Source: Trichothermofontia sichuanensis B231 | GTDB taxonomy: Bacteria > Cyanobacteriota > Cyanobacteriia > B231 | Assembly (NCBI RefSeq): GCF_026240635.1 | Contig: NZ_CP110848.1 | Location: 3,181,741 to 3,245,740 of the forward strand | Length of the DNA: 64,000 nucleotides | Direction: 5' to 3' | Part shown: one piece after another, positions 1 to 8,984 of the stretch | Layout of the letters: every line of letters begins with the position of its first letter | Position numbering within the stretch: position 1 is the first letter of the stretch | Made by a program: the position numbers and the translations under genes | Notes under the pieces: model-generated | What the model was told of the DNA's origin: nothing | What the model saw: the letters and a program-made list of their open reading frames with translations, nothing else | The model's database searches: none

Positions 1-3000
1 CCGCCAGGATAACCTGGATATTTTATGGATTAGCACCAACGTAACCCATACCGCCAGTCCAGCTACGCGGTTATCTCACTATCGCTTGGCCCGTCTCCAG
101 GTTGCTTCCGGCAATGTACCGGTTAGCACTGGGATGCGTCACGTTGACTACTATCTGATGGGTAGCTACGATGCTGCCCCGAACAGTTCTGAGCATCACA
201 GTGAAACCCTGGCTTTTTTGCCGGAGACAACGACCAGTTGTTATAATACCGAGGTTTTTGGTCAGCAATTAGCGACGGAGTATCCCACACGGCAGGATTG
301 GGGCGTATCAGACCAGACAGTCGTGTTTATATCGGGGGCAGCCCTCTATACGCTGACGCCGGAAGTTCTGCATACTTGGGCGGCGTTGCTCGATCGGGTG
401 CCCGATTCCATCCTGGTGATCTATGTCTTTAGCTTGAATTTGAGTGAGAACTATCCGAAAGCAGGCTTTTTAAGCCTGGCCCAGGCTATTTTGCGTCAGC
501 ATCAAGTTGAAACCCACCGGCTGGTGTTGATTGATAACGATACGGTCCTTAATCCCGAAAATGTGAAGGCGTATCTCCGGCTAGCGGATATTTACCTCGA
601 AGCGTTCCCGATGACTACGCCTTTGGCGCTCCTGGATGCGCTGGCGGTTGGGGTGCCGGTGGTCACCCTGGTTGGGGAAACCCTCCGGGAAAACCGGACG
701 GCAGGTCTCTTGCGGGCGTTGCAGTTGGATGACTGGGTTAGCCCAACGCTGGGAGCGTATTTCGATCGCGCCCTCGCCCTGGCCACCGATGCCGACTTGC
801 GGTATCGGCAACACCGCCAACTCCGGGACAAGCTGGCCACTTGGCCCTGTTTCCTCGATCGGGTAGACTTTGCCCAAAAGGCGAGCCAGTGTTTGCAGTG
901 CCTATTCCAGGATTGGTTGGCGCAGCAGCCCCCCCCGACCCCGATCGCGACGACCACGCCATCCCTGGGGTTTGGGACAACGCCGACCAAAGCCTCGACG
1001 CCGACATCGCGTCAATCCAGCAGTCGGGCTGCCCATTTATCCTGGGTAGTGGCCGCGGCTGATCCGCAGTTACAACCCCTGCTCAAGCCGATTAAAGCCG
1101 CCTTGAAGGCGGGCGACTATCGCCAAGTGATGACCCATTGTGAAACGGCGATCGCCGCTGCTGCTACCTCCAGCGAACGCCAGCAACGTCTGCAGACCGT
1201 CGTCACCCTCCTCCATGAAGCTGCCGAGCAACAGCAAAAGCAGCAGGCATGGTCCCAAGCAGTTAACCTGCGACGCCAGATTCTGCACTTTGCCCCCCAG
1301 GATGGTTTGAATCAACTACGCCTGATTGAATGTCTACTCCGTGAGAAAACCTTTTCCGGCCCAGTTATTGATGAATTGGGCATCATCGAAACCCTGACGC
1401 CAGAGATTATCCAGACCTATAACCCCAATCACCTGATGGGATTGCTCAATTACGTCTGGGGGGCTGATGCCGGCCACGAGGCAGTTCTGGCGTTTACCAC
1501 CGCTTGCCTGCGCTGTGTGCCCAATCCGCAAACCTATGCGGCTGTCTTTGGTCAGTTAACTGTCAAGCTGCAAAACACGCTGGGTCGCCCCGATATGGCG
1601 ATCGCGCTGGCGGAACGGTATTTAGAAATTGTGCCAGCCCAACCCGACCTCCTGCGGGCGTTGGTTACCTACTACATTGGCTGTCAGCAATTCCGGCGCG
1701 GTGTTAGCTTAGCACGGCAGTACTACCGGTTAGCCAGTACCCCACCCGAAAAGCTCTTTGCTAACTACAATCTCTTACAAGGGTTATTAGCAATGGGAGG
1801 ATACTGGGAAGAAGCCTATAACCTGATCCAACGCCAGAAAACACTCCTGGCACAAGTGTTACAACTGCCGCCGACTGAGGTTGAAAAGAGCGATCCGGGT
1901 TTGGGCACCTTGACTAATTCGCTGTTTTTCTTCCCTTACTTTGACGATACACCAGCTGAGAATTTGCGTCTTCGCCATCAGGCTATGCAACTGTTGCAGG
2001 CAACAACCCCTGGCAAACCAGCGGTTCGTCAGCAACCAAGAGCCTCTGCCGAAGTCTCTGCCCCTGAGACAACTCCAGGAGTGCCCGCCCGTCCCCTTAG
2101 GAAAATTGGGTATATTTCCTATTACTTTGTGAACCACTCTGTGGGTTGGTTAGCACGCTGGTTGATCGAACACCACGATCGCAATCGCTTTGAACTGTAT
2201 GGTTACTTTGTGAATTATCGTGAGAAAAGTGATTACCTTCAGTCCTGGTATACGGACAAATTTACGCATGTGCGTCGTTTGGGCTTGGCGGCGGAGCCAA
2301 TTATTGAGCAAATTCGTCAGGATGAGATTGATATCTTGATCGACCTGGATAGCCTGACGGTAAATACAACTTGTCGCGTTTTAGCCCATAAGGTTGCGCC
2401 GATCCAGGTCAGTTGGTTGGGTTGGGATGCCCCCGCCCTACCAGCGATCGACTACTTTATTGCCGATCCCTATGTCTTGCCTGAGGATGCCCAGACCTAT
2501 TACCCGGAAACCATTTGGCGCTTACCCCAAACCTACATTGCGGTCGATGGCTTTGAGATGGGGATTCCCAGCCTGCGTCGCCGCAAGTTGGAAATTCCGG
2601 ATGACGCCGTGATTTATTACACCGGCCAGACCGGTTTTAAGTGGAATCTGGAAACGTTGCAGCTGCAACTGCAAATTGTGCGGGAGGTGCCGAATAGCTA
2701 TTTCTTAATCAAGGGATTGGCCAAAGAGACGGCGATTCAGGAGGTATTTCGGGATCTGGCCGAAGCCGCAGGTGTTAAGCCAGAGCGGCTGCGGTTTATC
2801 CCCAATGCCCCGACTGAATCGATCCACCGGGCTAACCTCCAGATTGCCGACATTGTGCTCGATACCTATCCTTACAATGGGGCCACCACGACGTTGGAGA
2901 CGCTGTGGGCCGGAGTGCCGCTGGTTACCCGTGTCGGGCAGCAGTTCCAAGCTCGCAATAGCTATACGATGCTGGTGAATGCGGGGATTGAAGAAGGGAT

Positions 3001-3184
3001 TGCCTGGACGGCGGCGGAGTATGTGGAATGGGGTATTCGCTACGGTCAGGATGCCGAACTGCGACGCTTAGTGCGGGACAAACTGCGGCGATCGCGGCAA
3101 ACGGCACCGCTCTGGGATGCGGCCCAATTCACCCGCGAGATGGAAAATGCCTATCTGCAAATGTGGGCAAGCAAACAGGGGTAG
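1..3184 (+). CDS. SPINDLY-family O-GlcNAc transferase-like protein with two GT41-like regions (5' partial)
   Basis: The frame is already open at base 2 and has no stop up to the first possible internal start (TTG at 86), so the gene begins upstream of the window. The C-terminal third (from about base 2100) is a GT41/SPINDLY transferase domain: GYISYYFVNHSVGWLARW, then VSWLGWDAPALPAIDYFIAD, and near the end LDTYPYNGATTTLETLWAGVP, the nucleotide-sugar-binding region. The N-terminal 300 residues look like the second half of another such domain (LDILWISTNVTHTASPATRY, DIYLEAFPMTTPLALLDALAVGVPVV). The two are joined by a Pro/Thr/Ser-rich linker (near bases 930-1020) and a helical TPR-like stretch. 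Family members add sugar to Ser/Thr of proteins; the substrate here is unknown. Whether both halves are catalytic cannot be told; the first looks more diverged. Confidence 0.85.
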   Translation, partial: RQDNLDILWISTNVTHTASPATRLSHYRLARLQVASGNVPVSTGMRHVDYYLMGSYDAAPNSSEHHSETLAFLPETTTSCYNTEVFGQQLATEYPTRQDWGVSDQTVVFISGAALYTLTPEVLHTWAALLDRVPDSILVIYVFSLNLSENYPKAGFLSLAQAILRQHQVETHRLVLIDNDTVLNPENVKAYLRLADIYLEAFPMTTPLALLDALAVGVPVVTLVGETLRENRTAGLLRALQLDDWVSPTLGAYFDRALALATDADLRYRQHRQLRDKLATWPCFLDRVDFAQKASQCLQCLFQDWLAQQPPPTPIATTTPSLGFGTTPTKASTPTSRQSSSRAAHLSWVVAAADPQLQPLLKPIKAALKAGDYRQVMTHCETAIAAAATSSERQQRLQTVVTLLHEAAEQQQKQQAWSQAVNLRRQILHFAPQDGLNQLRLIECLLREKTFSGPVIDELGIIETLTPEIIQTYNPNHLMGLLNYVWGADAGHEAVLAFTTACLRCVPNPQTYAAVFGQLTVKLQNTLGRPDMAIALAERYLEIVPAQPDLLRALVTYYIGCQQFRRGVSLARQYYRLASTPPEKLFANYNLLQGLLAMGGYWEEAYNLIQRQKTLLAQVLQLPPTEVEKSDPGLGTLTNSLFFFPYFDDTPAENLRLRHQAMQLLQATTPGKPAVRQQPRASAEVSAPETTPGVPARPLRKIGYISYYFVNHSVGWLARWLIEHHDRNRFELYGYFVNYREKSDYLQSWYTDKFTHVRRLGLAAEPIIEQIRQDEIDILIDLDSLTVNTTCRVLAHKVAPIQVSWLGWDAPALPAIDYFIADPYVLPEDAQTYYPETIWRLPQTYIAVDGFEMGIPSLRRRKLEIPDDAVIYYTGQTGFKWNLETLQLQLQIVREVPNSYFLIKGLAKETAIQEVFRDLAEAAGVKPERLRFIPNAPTESIHRANLQIADIVLDTYPYNGATTTLETLWAGVPLVTRVGQQFQARNSYTMLVNAGIEEGIAWTAAEYVEWGIRYGQDAELRRLVRDKLRRSRQTAPLWDAAQFTREMENAYLQMWASKQG

Positions 3185-3224
3185 TGAAACGTTAGACCTG
3201 TGCAAGTCCTTCTTAGCAGGTAGC

Positions 3225-3554
3225 TTACTCAGCAAACATCTCCGCTAAAGTGTCAAGAACCTCTTTTTGCTCATCCTGGCTAATTTGACCCAGTTTTTTA
3301 ACCAGTCGTCTCTTATCTATCGTGCGGATTTGATCCAGAACAATCTGCCCATCTTTGCCCTGAAACTGGCAAATAACACGAGTTGGATAGGCTTTCCCTT
3401 CCGTCGTCATCGGTGCAATGATTACGGTGTCAATATAACGATTCATCTCATCGGGTGAAATGACAACACAAGGGCGTGCCTTCTGAATTTCACGGCCAAC
3501 CGTGGGGTCAAGATTAACCAGAAAAACGTCGAACCGCTGCACTACCAGTCCCAT
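3225..3554 (-). CDS. MazF/PemK-family toxin
   Basis: A 109-residue protein of typical MazF length. The N-terminus (RFDVFLVNLDPTVGREIQKARPCVVIS) is the conserved MazF/PemK beta-barrel start, followed by APMTTEGKAYPTRV and DQIRTIDKRRL, the usual nuclease-core signature. Family members are sequence-specific mRNA endoribonucleases that slow growth. It lies downstream of and overlaps the AbrB/MazE-like gene by 13 bp on the same strand, the normal antitoxin-toxin order, so the two are probably co-translated. The reading frame looks intact. Confidence 0.9.
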   Translation of the reverse strand: MGLVVQRFDVFLVNLDPTVGREIQKARPCVVISPDEMNRYIDTVIIAPMTTEGKAYPTRVICQFQGKDGQIVLDQIRTIDKRRLVKKLGQISQDEQKEVLDTLAEMFAE

Positions 3555-3808
3555 TCAACCTGATCCCAATGATTTGGGGTCACTTCATCGAGCAGTCGAT
3601 CGTCCTTGCGCTTAGCCATGGTGGCAAATGCGTCATCCCATCCCTCGCGTCGGTGTGGTGCTGCACGAATGGTCAGATGATTACCCTGCACTTCGATTTC
3701 AACCTCTGCCTGATCAACCTCTGCCTGAATACCACTTTGCTCTAAGAGCAGTTTAGGAATACGCACCCCTTGCGAGTTGCCAATTTTAATAATTCGAGTT
3801 CTAATCAT
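3542..3808 (-). CDS. MazE/AbrB-family antitoxin
   Basis: An 88-residue protein beginning MIRTRIIKIGNSQGVRIPK, the swapped-hairpin AbrB fold typical of MazE DNA-binding domains. The acidic, tryptophan-containing tail (EVTPNHWDQVEWDW) fits a flexible toxin-neutralising segment. It precedes and overlaps the MazF-like gene. By family analogy the pair would repress its own promoter, which should lie just above base 3808. Confidence 0.88.
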   Translation of the reverse strand: MIRTRIIKIGNSQGVRIPKLLLEQSGIQAEVDQAEVEIEVQGNHLTIRAAPHRREGWDDAFATMAKRKDDRLLDEVTPNHWDQVEWDW

Positions 3809-4450
3809 CGCGCTGATGCTGAAGTTAATCTAAAAATGGGTTGTAATTACATTGTAGCTACACGTTAAGACATCTTGCCATAGAGCAGGAGAGCAAGTTG
3901 CTAGGGGCTACAAGGTCGTTGTTCTTAAATCACGTAGGAAGGTTCTTAACACGTAGGAAGTAACGATTTTCAGAAATACAGCCTTTACCTCAATCATAAA
4001 GTACAGTTTTATATGAATAAGTAAGTGCATCTCACTTGTATCATGCTTACCCTAACCTCTCTCCCAGAGCGGTCGAGGGTTAAAGTCCCTTCGCCCCTTG
4101 TGGGAGAAGGTATTTAGGGATGAGGGGAAAAGATTTGCCAATGAGCGGGAGAGGGACTTGAAAGTGAGGCTCCCCTTCGCCCCACTTAGGAGAAGGGGGT
4201 GGGGGATGAAGGCTGCCACTAGGATCAAGAGCCAAATCGCGGCTCAACACGCTGGTTATGCTGCAATGTTGTACATGAATAGTGTACAACATCTAGAACC
4301 GTGACATTTGGTATAGCCATTTCAAGTCATTCAGGCGACCAGCCGCGATAGCAAAAACAGAGGCACCCGCATTGGATACCTCTGTTTAGAATTAGGATTT
4401 ACCTAACAGTTGCAACGATCAGACTAAACGGCAAATCAGTTGGACTTACC
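3809..4450. repeat. Intergenic region with a degenerate family A palindromic repeat
   Basis: No credible gene is seen here. From about 3976 there is a left terminal sequence (ATACAGCCTTTACCT, then CAATCATAAAGTACAG) shared with six other sites in the window. It is followed by the family's typical 'ctctcccagagcgg...' and 'ccccttcgccccacttagg agaagggg' palindromes up to about 4215. The right terminal repeat is lost and the middle carries extra sequence, so this is an old, decayed copy. Confidence 0.7.
4352..4387 (-). terminator. Rho-independent terminator of the first RTX gene
   Basis: Read on the minus strand, AAACAGAGGTATCC and GGGTGCCTCTGTTTT form a strong stem followed by a T-run. It lies 64 bases beyond the stop of the RTX gene. 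A near copy lies beyond the paralogous RTX gene. Confidence 0.8.
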
Positions 4451-6040
4451 CTACGCTGGTAGATTGCTGACCCCGAAGGCAATGTCTGCCGGTGTGACTA
4501 AAACACCATCAACCCAGGCAATGATCGTATCGCCACCATCCAAGCCTGCAACAGCACCATCATCAACCCAGAGGAGGCTGCCGGTCACGCCAGGGGCCAC
4601 AAACTGGCTGATATTGAGACCAGTCGTACCTGCAACAGTGGTGCCAACCGTCGTGTAGTAGCCAACCGCAGCAACACTAGTAGCGATCGCCGGATCAATC
4701 AAGAATTGATCCTCACCCGGCGTTGAGATAATAGTACTACCTGCTGTTGTTGATCCTGGAGTAAGTGCAGTCGGATTGGTAATCGTTCCAGGGATAAAGC
4801 CGATAACCGTATCAGCGATCGCCTGCGCTTGAGCCAGTGTCGCCGGAGCAGTACCAGGAATGGTTTGCACGTCAGCGGCGTGATAGGCCACGATATCACG
4901 GGCGGCATCGGAGAACGGCGCGGTTGCACCATTGACATAGATCAAGTCAATGCCAGGACCACCCCGGAACGAGTCACCCCCGGGACCACCATAGAGCGTG
5001 TCATCGCCAATACCGCCCGCAATCCGGTCTTCGGAGATGTCATCCCCACCGTAGATCAGGTCTCGCCCTTCACCCCCAAACAGTGAGTCGTCGTCGAGAC
5101 CCCCATCAATCGTGTCATCCCCAGCTTGGCCAAAAATGTGGTCGTTTTCGGTGCCACCATAGAGCAGGTCGTTACCCGTTCCGCCGTAGATCCAGTCGTT
5201 ACCCTTCTCACCAAACACCGTGTCATCGTTACCGGCACCGCAACCTTCGCAGAAGTCACCGGCATAGATGGTGTCATTGCTCTCACCCCCATAAATCAGG
5301 TCAGGCCCAATGCCACCGTCGATCGAGTCGCTGTCGTTGCCCCCATGAATGGTGTCGGCACCCGCACCACCATTGATGCTGTCTTCGCCATCGCTACCGA
5401 CGAGGCTGTCACCGCCATCCCCACCGCGAATGGTGTCATTGCCGACACCACCGCTGATGACATCAGCACCGCCCGTCCCAAACAGAACGTCGTTGCCCGC
5501 ACCCCCGTCGATCACGTCACCCGCATCGCCAGCAGTCAGGGTGGAGAAGCTGTTTACGGTGTCATCACCGTCACCACCCCAAATTTCGTCAGCACCCGGG
5601 CCACCAACCAGGGAATCATCCCCTTGGTCGCCGTATAGGGTGTCATTCCCATCACCACCGTTGATGGTATCGTTCTCCTTACCGCCGTAGATCAGTTCAA
5701 AAGCATTGCCACCACGAATTTCGTCATTGCCACGATCGCCCCGCAGCAGCGTACCCCCGGCACGGGCCTCATCGTTGCGCCCGGTGATGATGTCATCCCC
5801 CTTGCCACCATAGACATACAGGCTAAAGGCCCGTTGGTTGTTGGCCGCCGTGATGCGGTCATTACCTTCACCGCCGAAGATCCGTACCCGGCCATCGACA
5901 TTACCGGCACCGAGTTCGTCATCGCCCCGGAGACCAAATAAGTCAACGGTATTATCGGGGCCGACATCATCGCTTAGGAGTACATAATAGTCAGCGTCAT
6001 CGGTACCAACGACCCGACCAGGATTTCTCGTAACTGTCAT
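4451..6040 (-). CDS. RTX-repeat (hemolysin-type calcium-binding) protein, paralog 1
   Basis: A 529-residue acidic, glycine/aspartate-rich protein built from many GGxGxDxL/I nonapeptides (GGDGNDTLYG, GGAGNDVLFG, GGTGNDLLYG) over roughly residues 50-370. Such repeats fold into calcium-binding parallel beta-rolls, and family members are usually exported by type I secretion. The last 150 residues are a non-repeat domain (DIVAYHAADVQTIP..., ending DIAFGVSNLPA) shared with the neighbouring paralog. There is no N-terminal signal peptide, as expected for type I substrates, but no transporter genes are in the window. The ATG at 6040 has a good GGAG seven bases upstream. An insertion with a CxxC pair (DFCEGCGAGNDD) interrupts the repeat rhythm. 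Function is unknown beyond calcium binding. Confidence 0.85.
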   Translation of the reverse strand: MTVTRNPGRVVGTDDADYYVLLSDDVGPDNTVDLFGLRGDDELGAGNVDGRVRIFGGEGNDRITAANNQRAFSLYVYGGKGDDIITGRNDEARAGGTLLRGDRGNDEIRGGNAFELIYGGKENDTINGGDGNDTLYGDQGDDSLVGGPGADEIWGGDGDDTVNSFSTLTAGDAGDVIDGGAGNDVLFGTGGADVISGGVGNDTIRGGDGGDSLVGSDGEDSINGGAGADTIHGGNDSDSIDGGIGPDLIYGGESNDTIYAGDFCEGCGAGNDDTVFGEKGNDWIYGGTGNDLLYGGTENDHIFGQAGDDTIDGGLDDDSLFGGEGRDLIYGGDDISEDRIAGGIGDDTLYGGPGGDSFRGGPGIDLIYVNGATAPFSDAARDIVAYHAADVQTIPGTAPATLAQAQAIADTVIGFIPGTITNPTALTPGSTTAGSTIISTPGEDQFLIDPAIATSVAAVGYYTTVGTTVAGTTGLNISQFVAPGVTGSLLWVDDGAVAGLDGGDTIIAWVDGVLVTPADIAFGVSNLPA

Positions 6041-6332
6041 CGTTCACTCCAGTTCTATTGGTATGAGAAGACTTGTGCAGAAGGGTTGCAGAGACACTTA
6101 GCCAACTTATCAGGAGTGGTTTGCGCAGTCAAGCCAAGCTGCATCGACCCCACTCGACCGTTCTCGCCGAATCGATTTACGGCTCGCCCACATTACAACC
6201 TATTCCTCCTGATATAGACGACCCTGTTGCTTCAATTTGCCAAGCAACTCACCAGTAAGCTTCATGCTGGCCTCCCCCCATTCCGGAAAGCAACCCCAGA
6301 ATTTGCCGATTTTTTTTCGGACGCCTGAGATA

Positions 6333-6439
6333 TATGGTCAATCCAAATAAGAACGATACAGTTTTTCACTCCCCTCTCCCGTTCTGGGAGAGGGGCTGGG
6401 GGTGAGGGGGCTGTTTCAATCTAAATTGCAATGACCATC
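6333..6439 (+). repeat. Family B palindromic repeat (MITE-like)
   Basis: Starts TATGGTCAATCCAAATAAG, has a central palindrome (CCCCTCTCCCG...GGGAGAGGGG), and ends near AAATTGCAATGACCAT. The ends are imperfect inverted repeats with terminal TA. Other copies lie at 10359, 28131, 45337 and 47614. Confidence 0.75.
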
Positions 6440-6483
6440 CTGCAAGGCTGGCCGGATCGGGCTTCCTGCCTGTCCCCACAACA

Positions 6484-6515
6484 ACAGAGGCATCCCCACT
6501 CGGGAATACCTCTGT
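6484..6515 (-). terminator. Hairpin downstream of the second RTX gene
   Basis: The stem ACAGAGG...CCTCTGT resembles the terminator of paralog 1 but is followed by a poor T-run (TGTTGTGG), so it may terminate weakly. Confidence 0.55.
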
Positions 6516-6596
6516 GTATGCTCAGCGTTTACCTATCGGTTGCCAGAGCGAGCCACTGCCTGAACCCCTGGGGGCGGCTGGCCAACTCGACTCAGC

Positions 6597-8225
6597 CTAG
6601 GCCGGTAGATCGCTCACGCCATTGTAAATATCCGCCGGTGTTAGCAAGGCACCCTCAAACCAGGCGACAATAGTATCACCCGGATCTAGGAAACCTGTAC
6701 CTGCATCGAGAGCCTGATCAACCCAGAGGAGGCTGCCTAGCGTTGTTGGCGTCACAAACTGAGTGATATTCAGGCCAGGAAGGCCGGGGATAACCGGTGG
6801 AATGGTGGTAAAGTAAGCCACCCCGGCGACGGGGAGGTTGGCAATCACCGGATCGAGCGACACCTGATCTTCCCCTGGCGTCGCGGTAATTGCGATACCA
6901 GGCACTGGGCGACTAACCGGGAAGGCAGCAGGGGCCGTGATTGTCCCTGGTACAAAGCCTAAGACCGTATCGGCGACCGCACGGGCTGCGGCCAGGGTGC
7001 TGAAAGTACCGTTATTGTTGGCGATGGGAATCGTTTGGACATCGATCGCGTTATAGGCAACAACATCATTTGCGCCATCCGCAGCCGGCAAAACACCAAT
7101 GTAAATCGAGTTATTGAGATAAATCGTGTCAATGCCGGGGCCACCTCGGAAGCTATCGTTGCCAGGTCCTCCGTACAAGACATCATCGCCGGTACCGCCT
7201 GCAATGCGATCTTCGGAAGCGGAACCACTCCCCAAGATCAGGTCATTGCCCGCTCCGCCAAACAGGTCATCATCATCCAGACCCCCATCAATGGTGTCAT
7301 TGCCATCGCCACCAAAGATGTGGTCGTTTTCGGTCTCGCCATAGAGCAGGTCATCGCCCGACTCTCCATAAATCCAGTCGTTGCCCTTGCCGCCGAAGAC
7401 CGTATCATCAGGTCCGAGCGGGCATCTTTCGCAGTATTCACCGGCGTAGATGGTGTCGTTGCTCTCATTCCCGTAGATCAGGTCGGCTCCGAGTTCACCA
7501 TCGATCAGGTCATTGCCATTACCGCCTTCGATCGTATCGGCTCCGGCTCCCCCATTGATGGAGTCATCACCATCATTGCCCATCAGGTAATCATTGCCAT
7601 CGCCGCCGCGCAGGGTGTCCTTACCGTTCCCCCCGCTGATCACATCACTGCCGCCGGTCCCTAGGAGCGAGTCATCTCCGTCTTCACCGTTAATGATATC
7701 GCCGTCATCGGGTGTGGTCAGGGAGGACAGACTATTGGTGCTGTCGTTGCCCGGACCGCCCCAGAGTTGATCGGCCCCCCGTCCACCGACTAAAACGTCA
7801 TTGCCGTCATCACCGTAGAGGGTATCGTTCCCATCACCCCCATCCAGGTTGTCATTATCTTTGCCGCCGTGGATCAGTTCAAAAGCGGTACCCCCGCGAA
7901 TTTCATCATTGCCACGATCGCCCCGCAGGAACGTCCCCCCTGCCCGCGCTTCCGCATCCCGCCCAGTAATAATGTCGTCGTTCTTACCGCCGTAGACGTA
8001 GATGCTCAGGGCGCGGTTGTTATTGAAGGTTGTAATGCGATCGTTGCCTTCACCGCCAAAAATCTTGACATGACCCGTGACGTTGCCCGCACCGAGTTCG
8101 TCGTCACCGCGCTAGCCAAACAGGTCAACCGTATTATTAGTCGGGTTGACATCATCTTCAATGAGGACGTAGAAGTCCGCATTATCCGTACCCAAAACCA
8201 GACCGGACGCTCTTCTCACAGACAT
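6597..8225 (-). pseudogene. RTX-repeat protein, paralog 2, interrupted by an in-frame amber codon
   Basis: The frame runs from an ATG at 8225 (GGAG upstream, as in paralog 1) to the stop at 6597, about 542 codons. It aligns end to end with the gene at 4451-6040: N-terminus ending VDLFG, GGxGxD repeats, CxxC-bearing insertion (EYCERCPLGPDD), and the same C-terminal domain (AYNAIDVQTIP..., ending SDLPA). At codon 38 (8112-8114) a TAG replaces the leucine codon found in paralog 1, in the context DLFG-stop-RGDDELGAGN. No ATG, GTG or TTG follows in frame until 7643, deep in the repeats, so re-initiation would lose about a third of the protein. Either the gene is newly broken, or the amber is read through or is a sequencing error; the rest of the frame is intact. 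Confidence 0.8.
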
Positions 8226-8594
8226 ACTTAACTCCAGTCAGTACGAATTGATATTGAATTGAGTAGACGTTGCCAGATTAAACCGCGGCACTCATCGATG
8301 CAGGCAGATGGCGATCGGCTTCATAGCCCTGCGGCAGCCCTGTCACTCACAGTGCTTGCCCAGACAATCCTGACAACACATTAAGTAGCTCCACTGCCGG
8401 TGTTCCCGATTCCGGAAAGCAACCCCAGGAATCCCCAAAAAATTTTTCAATCCTTGGTTTGGCAATCTGGACTGGGCACGCCTTCAGTGAGGGATGGACG
8501 ATCAAGGGGTTGACCGATCGCTAGAATAATCCTAGGCGGCGATCGGCTACCCACAGCCCGATCGCCCAAACAAACATTAGAGGAGGTACGTCGC
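8226..8594. promoter_or_regulatory. Intergenic region upstream of RTX2
   Basis: It holds the second copy of the CCGGAAAGCAACCCCA element (about 8408-8430) seen upstream of RTX1. It also contains the Shine-Dalgarno sequence AGGAGGT (8580-8586) of the following plus-strand gene. Nothing else is recognised. Confidence 0.45.
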
Positions 8595-8855
8595 ATGGCC
8601 CCTGAACGCTGGACCGATGCCATGCTGGATCAACTGGCAGACTCCGTCCGCGAACTCCGCACAGACGTACAAGACCTAACAGCTTCAGTCCGGGAGTTAC
8701 GAGACGAGTCAAAAGCCCAGCGAGACGAGAGCAAAGAGCTTCATATTCGCTTTAGCGCTTACCAACAGGCATCCCAATGGGTCGTTAACCTAGCCTTTGG
8801 CCTCCTCGCCACCGCCACGATCACCACGATCGTCTCAGCCGTTGTGCGTCGGTAA
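8595..8855 (+). CDS. Small coiled-coil protein with C-terminal membrane anchor
   Basis: An 86-residue protein with a strong AGGAGGT ribosome site upstream of the ATG. Residues 10-55 form a charged heptad-like helix (LADSVRELRTDVQDLTASV, RELRDESKAQRDESKEL). Residues about 62-83 (VVNLAFGLLATATITTIVSAV) form one transmembrane helix ending in VVRR. It resembles the many short cyanobacterial coiled-coil/TM proteins of unknown role. No function can be assigned. Confidence 0.7.
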   Translation: MAPERWTDAMLDQLADSVRELRTDVQDLTASVRELRDESKAQRDESKELHIRFSAYQQASQWVVNLAFGLLATATITTIVSAVVRR

Positions 8856-8871
8856 CTGACTCAGGATTTTG

Positions 8872-8908
8872 CCATAAAAACAAAGGCACCCCAGTGAACT
8901 GGCGTGCC
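8872..8908 (-). terminator. Rho-independent terminator of psbO
   Basis: On the minus strand GGCACGCCAG-TTCA-CTGGGGTGCC folds into a stem followed by TTTGTTTTTATGG. It lies about 75 bases after the psbO stop. Confidence 0.8.
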
Positions 8909-8984
8909 CCGCAAGGTTGATTCAGAATTCAGGAATATCAAGAATACAGTCAGGAATACAGGTTATACCGATCGCGCCTTGGGC

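Larger units (their letters stand above)
6041..6596. promoter_or_regulatory. RTX1 upstream region, family B repeat, and RTX2 downstream region
   Basis: The part near 6275-6300 contains ATTCCGGAAAGCAACCCCAG, which recurs almost unchanged at about 8408-8430 upstream of the second RTX gene. The duplicated unit therefore included upstream DNA that may be regulatory. The family B repeat (6333-6439) and the RTX2 hairpin (6484-6515) fill the rest. No gene is seen. Confidence 0.5.

Noticed and set aside
5083-5690. Long plus-strand open frames across the first RTX gene (and 7035-7664 across the second)
   Set aside because: They are antisense shadows of the periodic GGxGxD codons; the minus-strand frames have start signals, terminators and family motifs.
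6597-7643. A separate 348-residue RTX gene starting with GTG at 7643
   Set aside because: The same frame continues upstream to a normal ATG at 8225 with homology to the paralog; the GTG is only the first start-like codon after the amber.
4451-8225. Repeat array that might suggest CRISPR
   Set aside because: Period and translation show protein-coding RTX repeats; no conserved repeat/unique spacer pattern and no cas genes are present.
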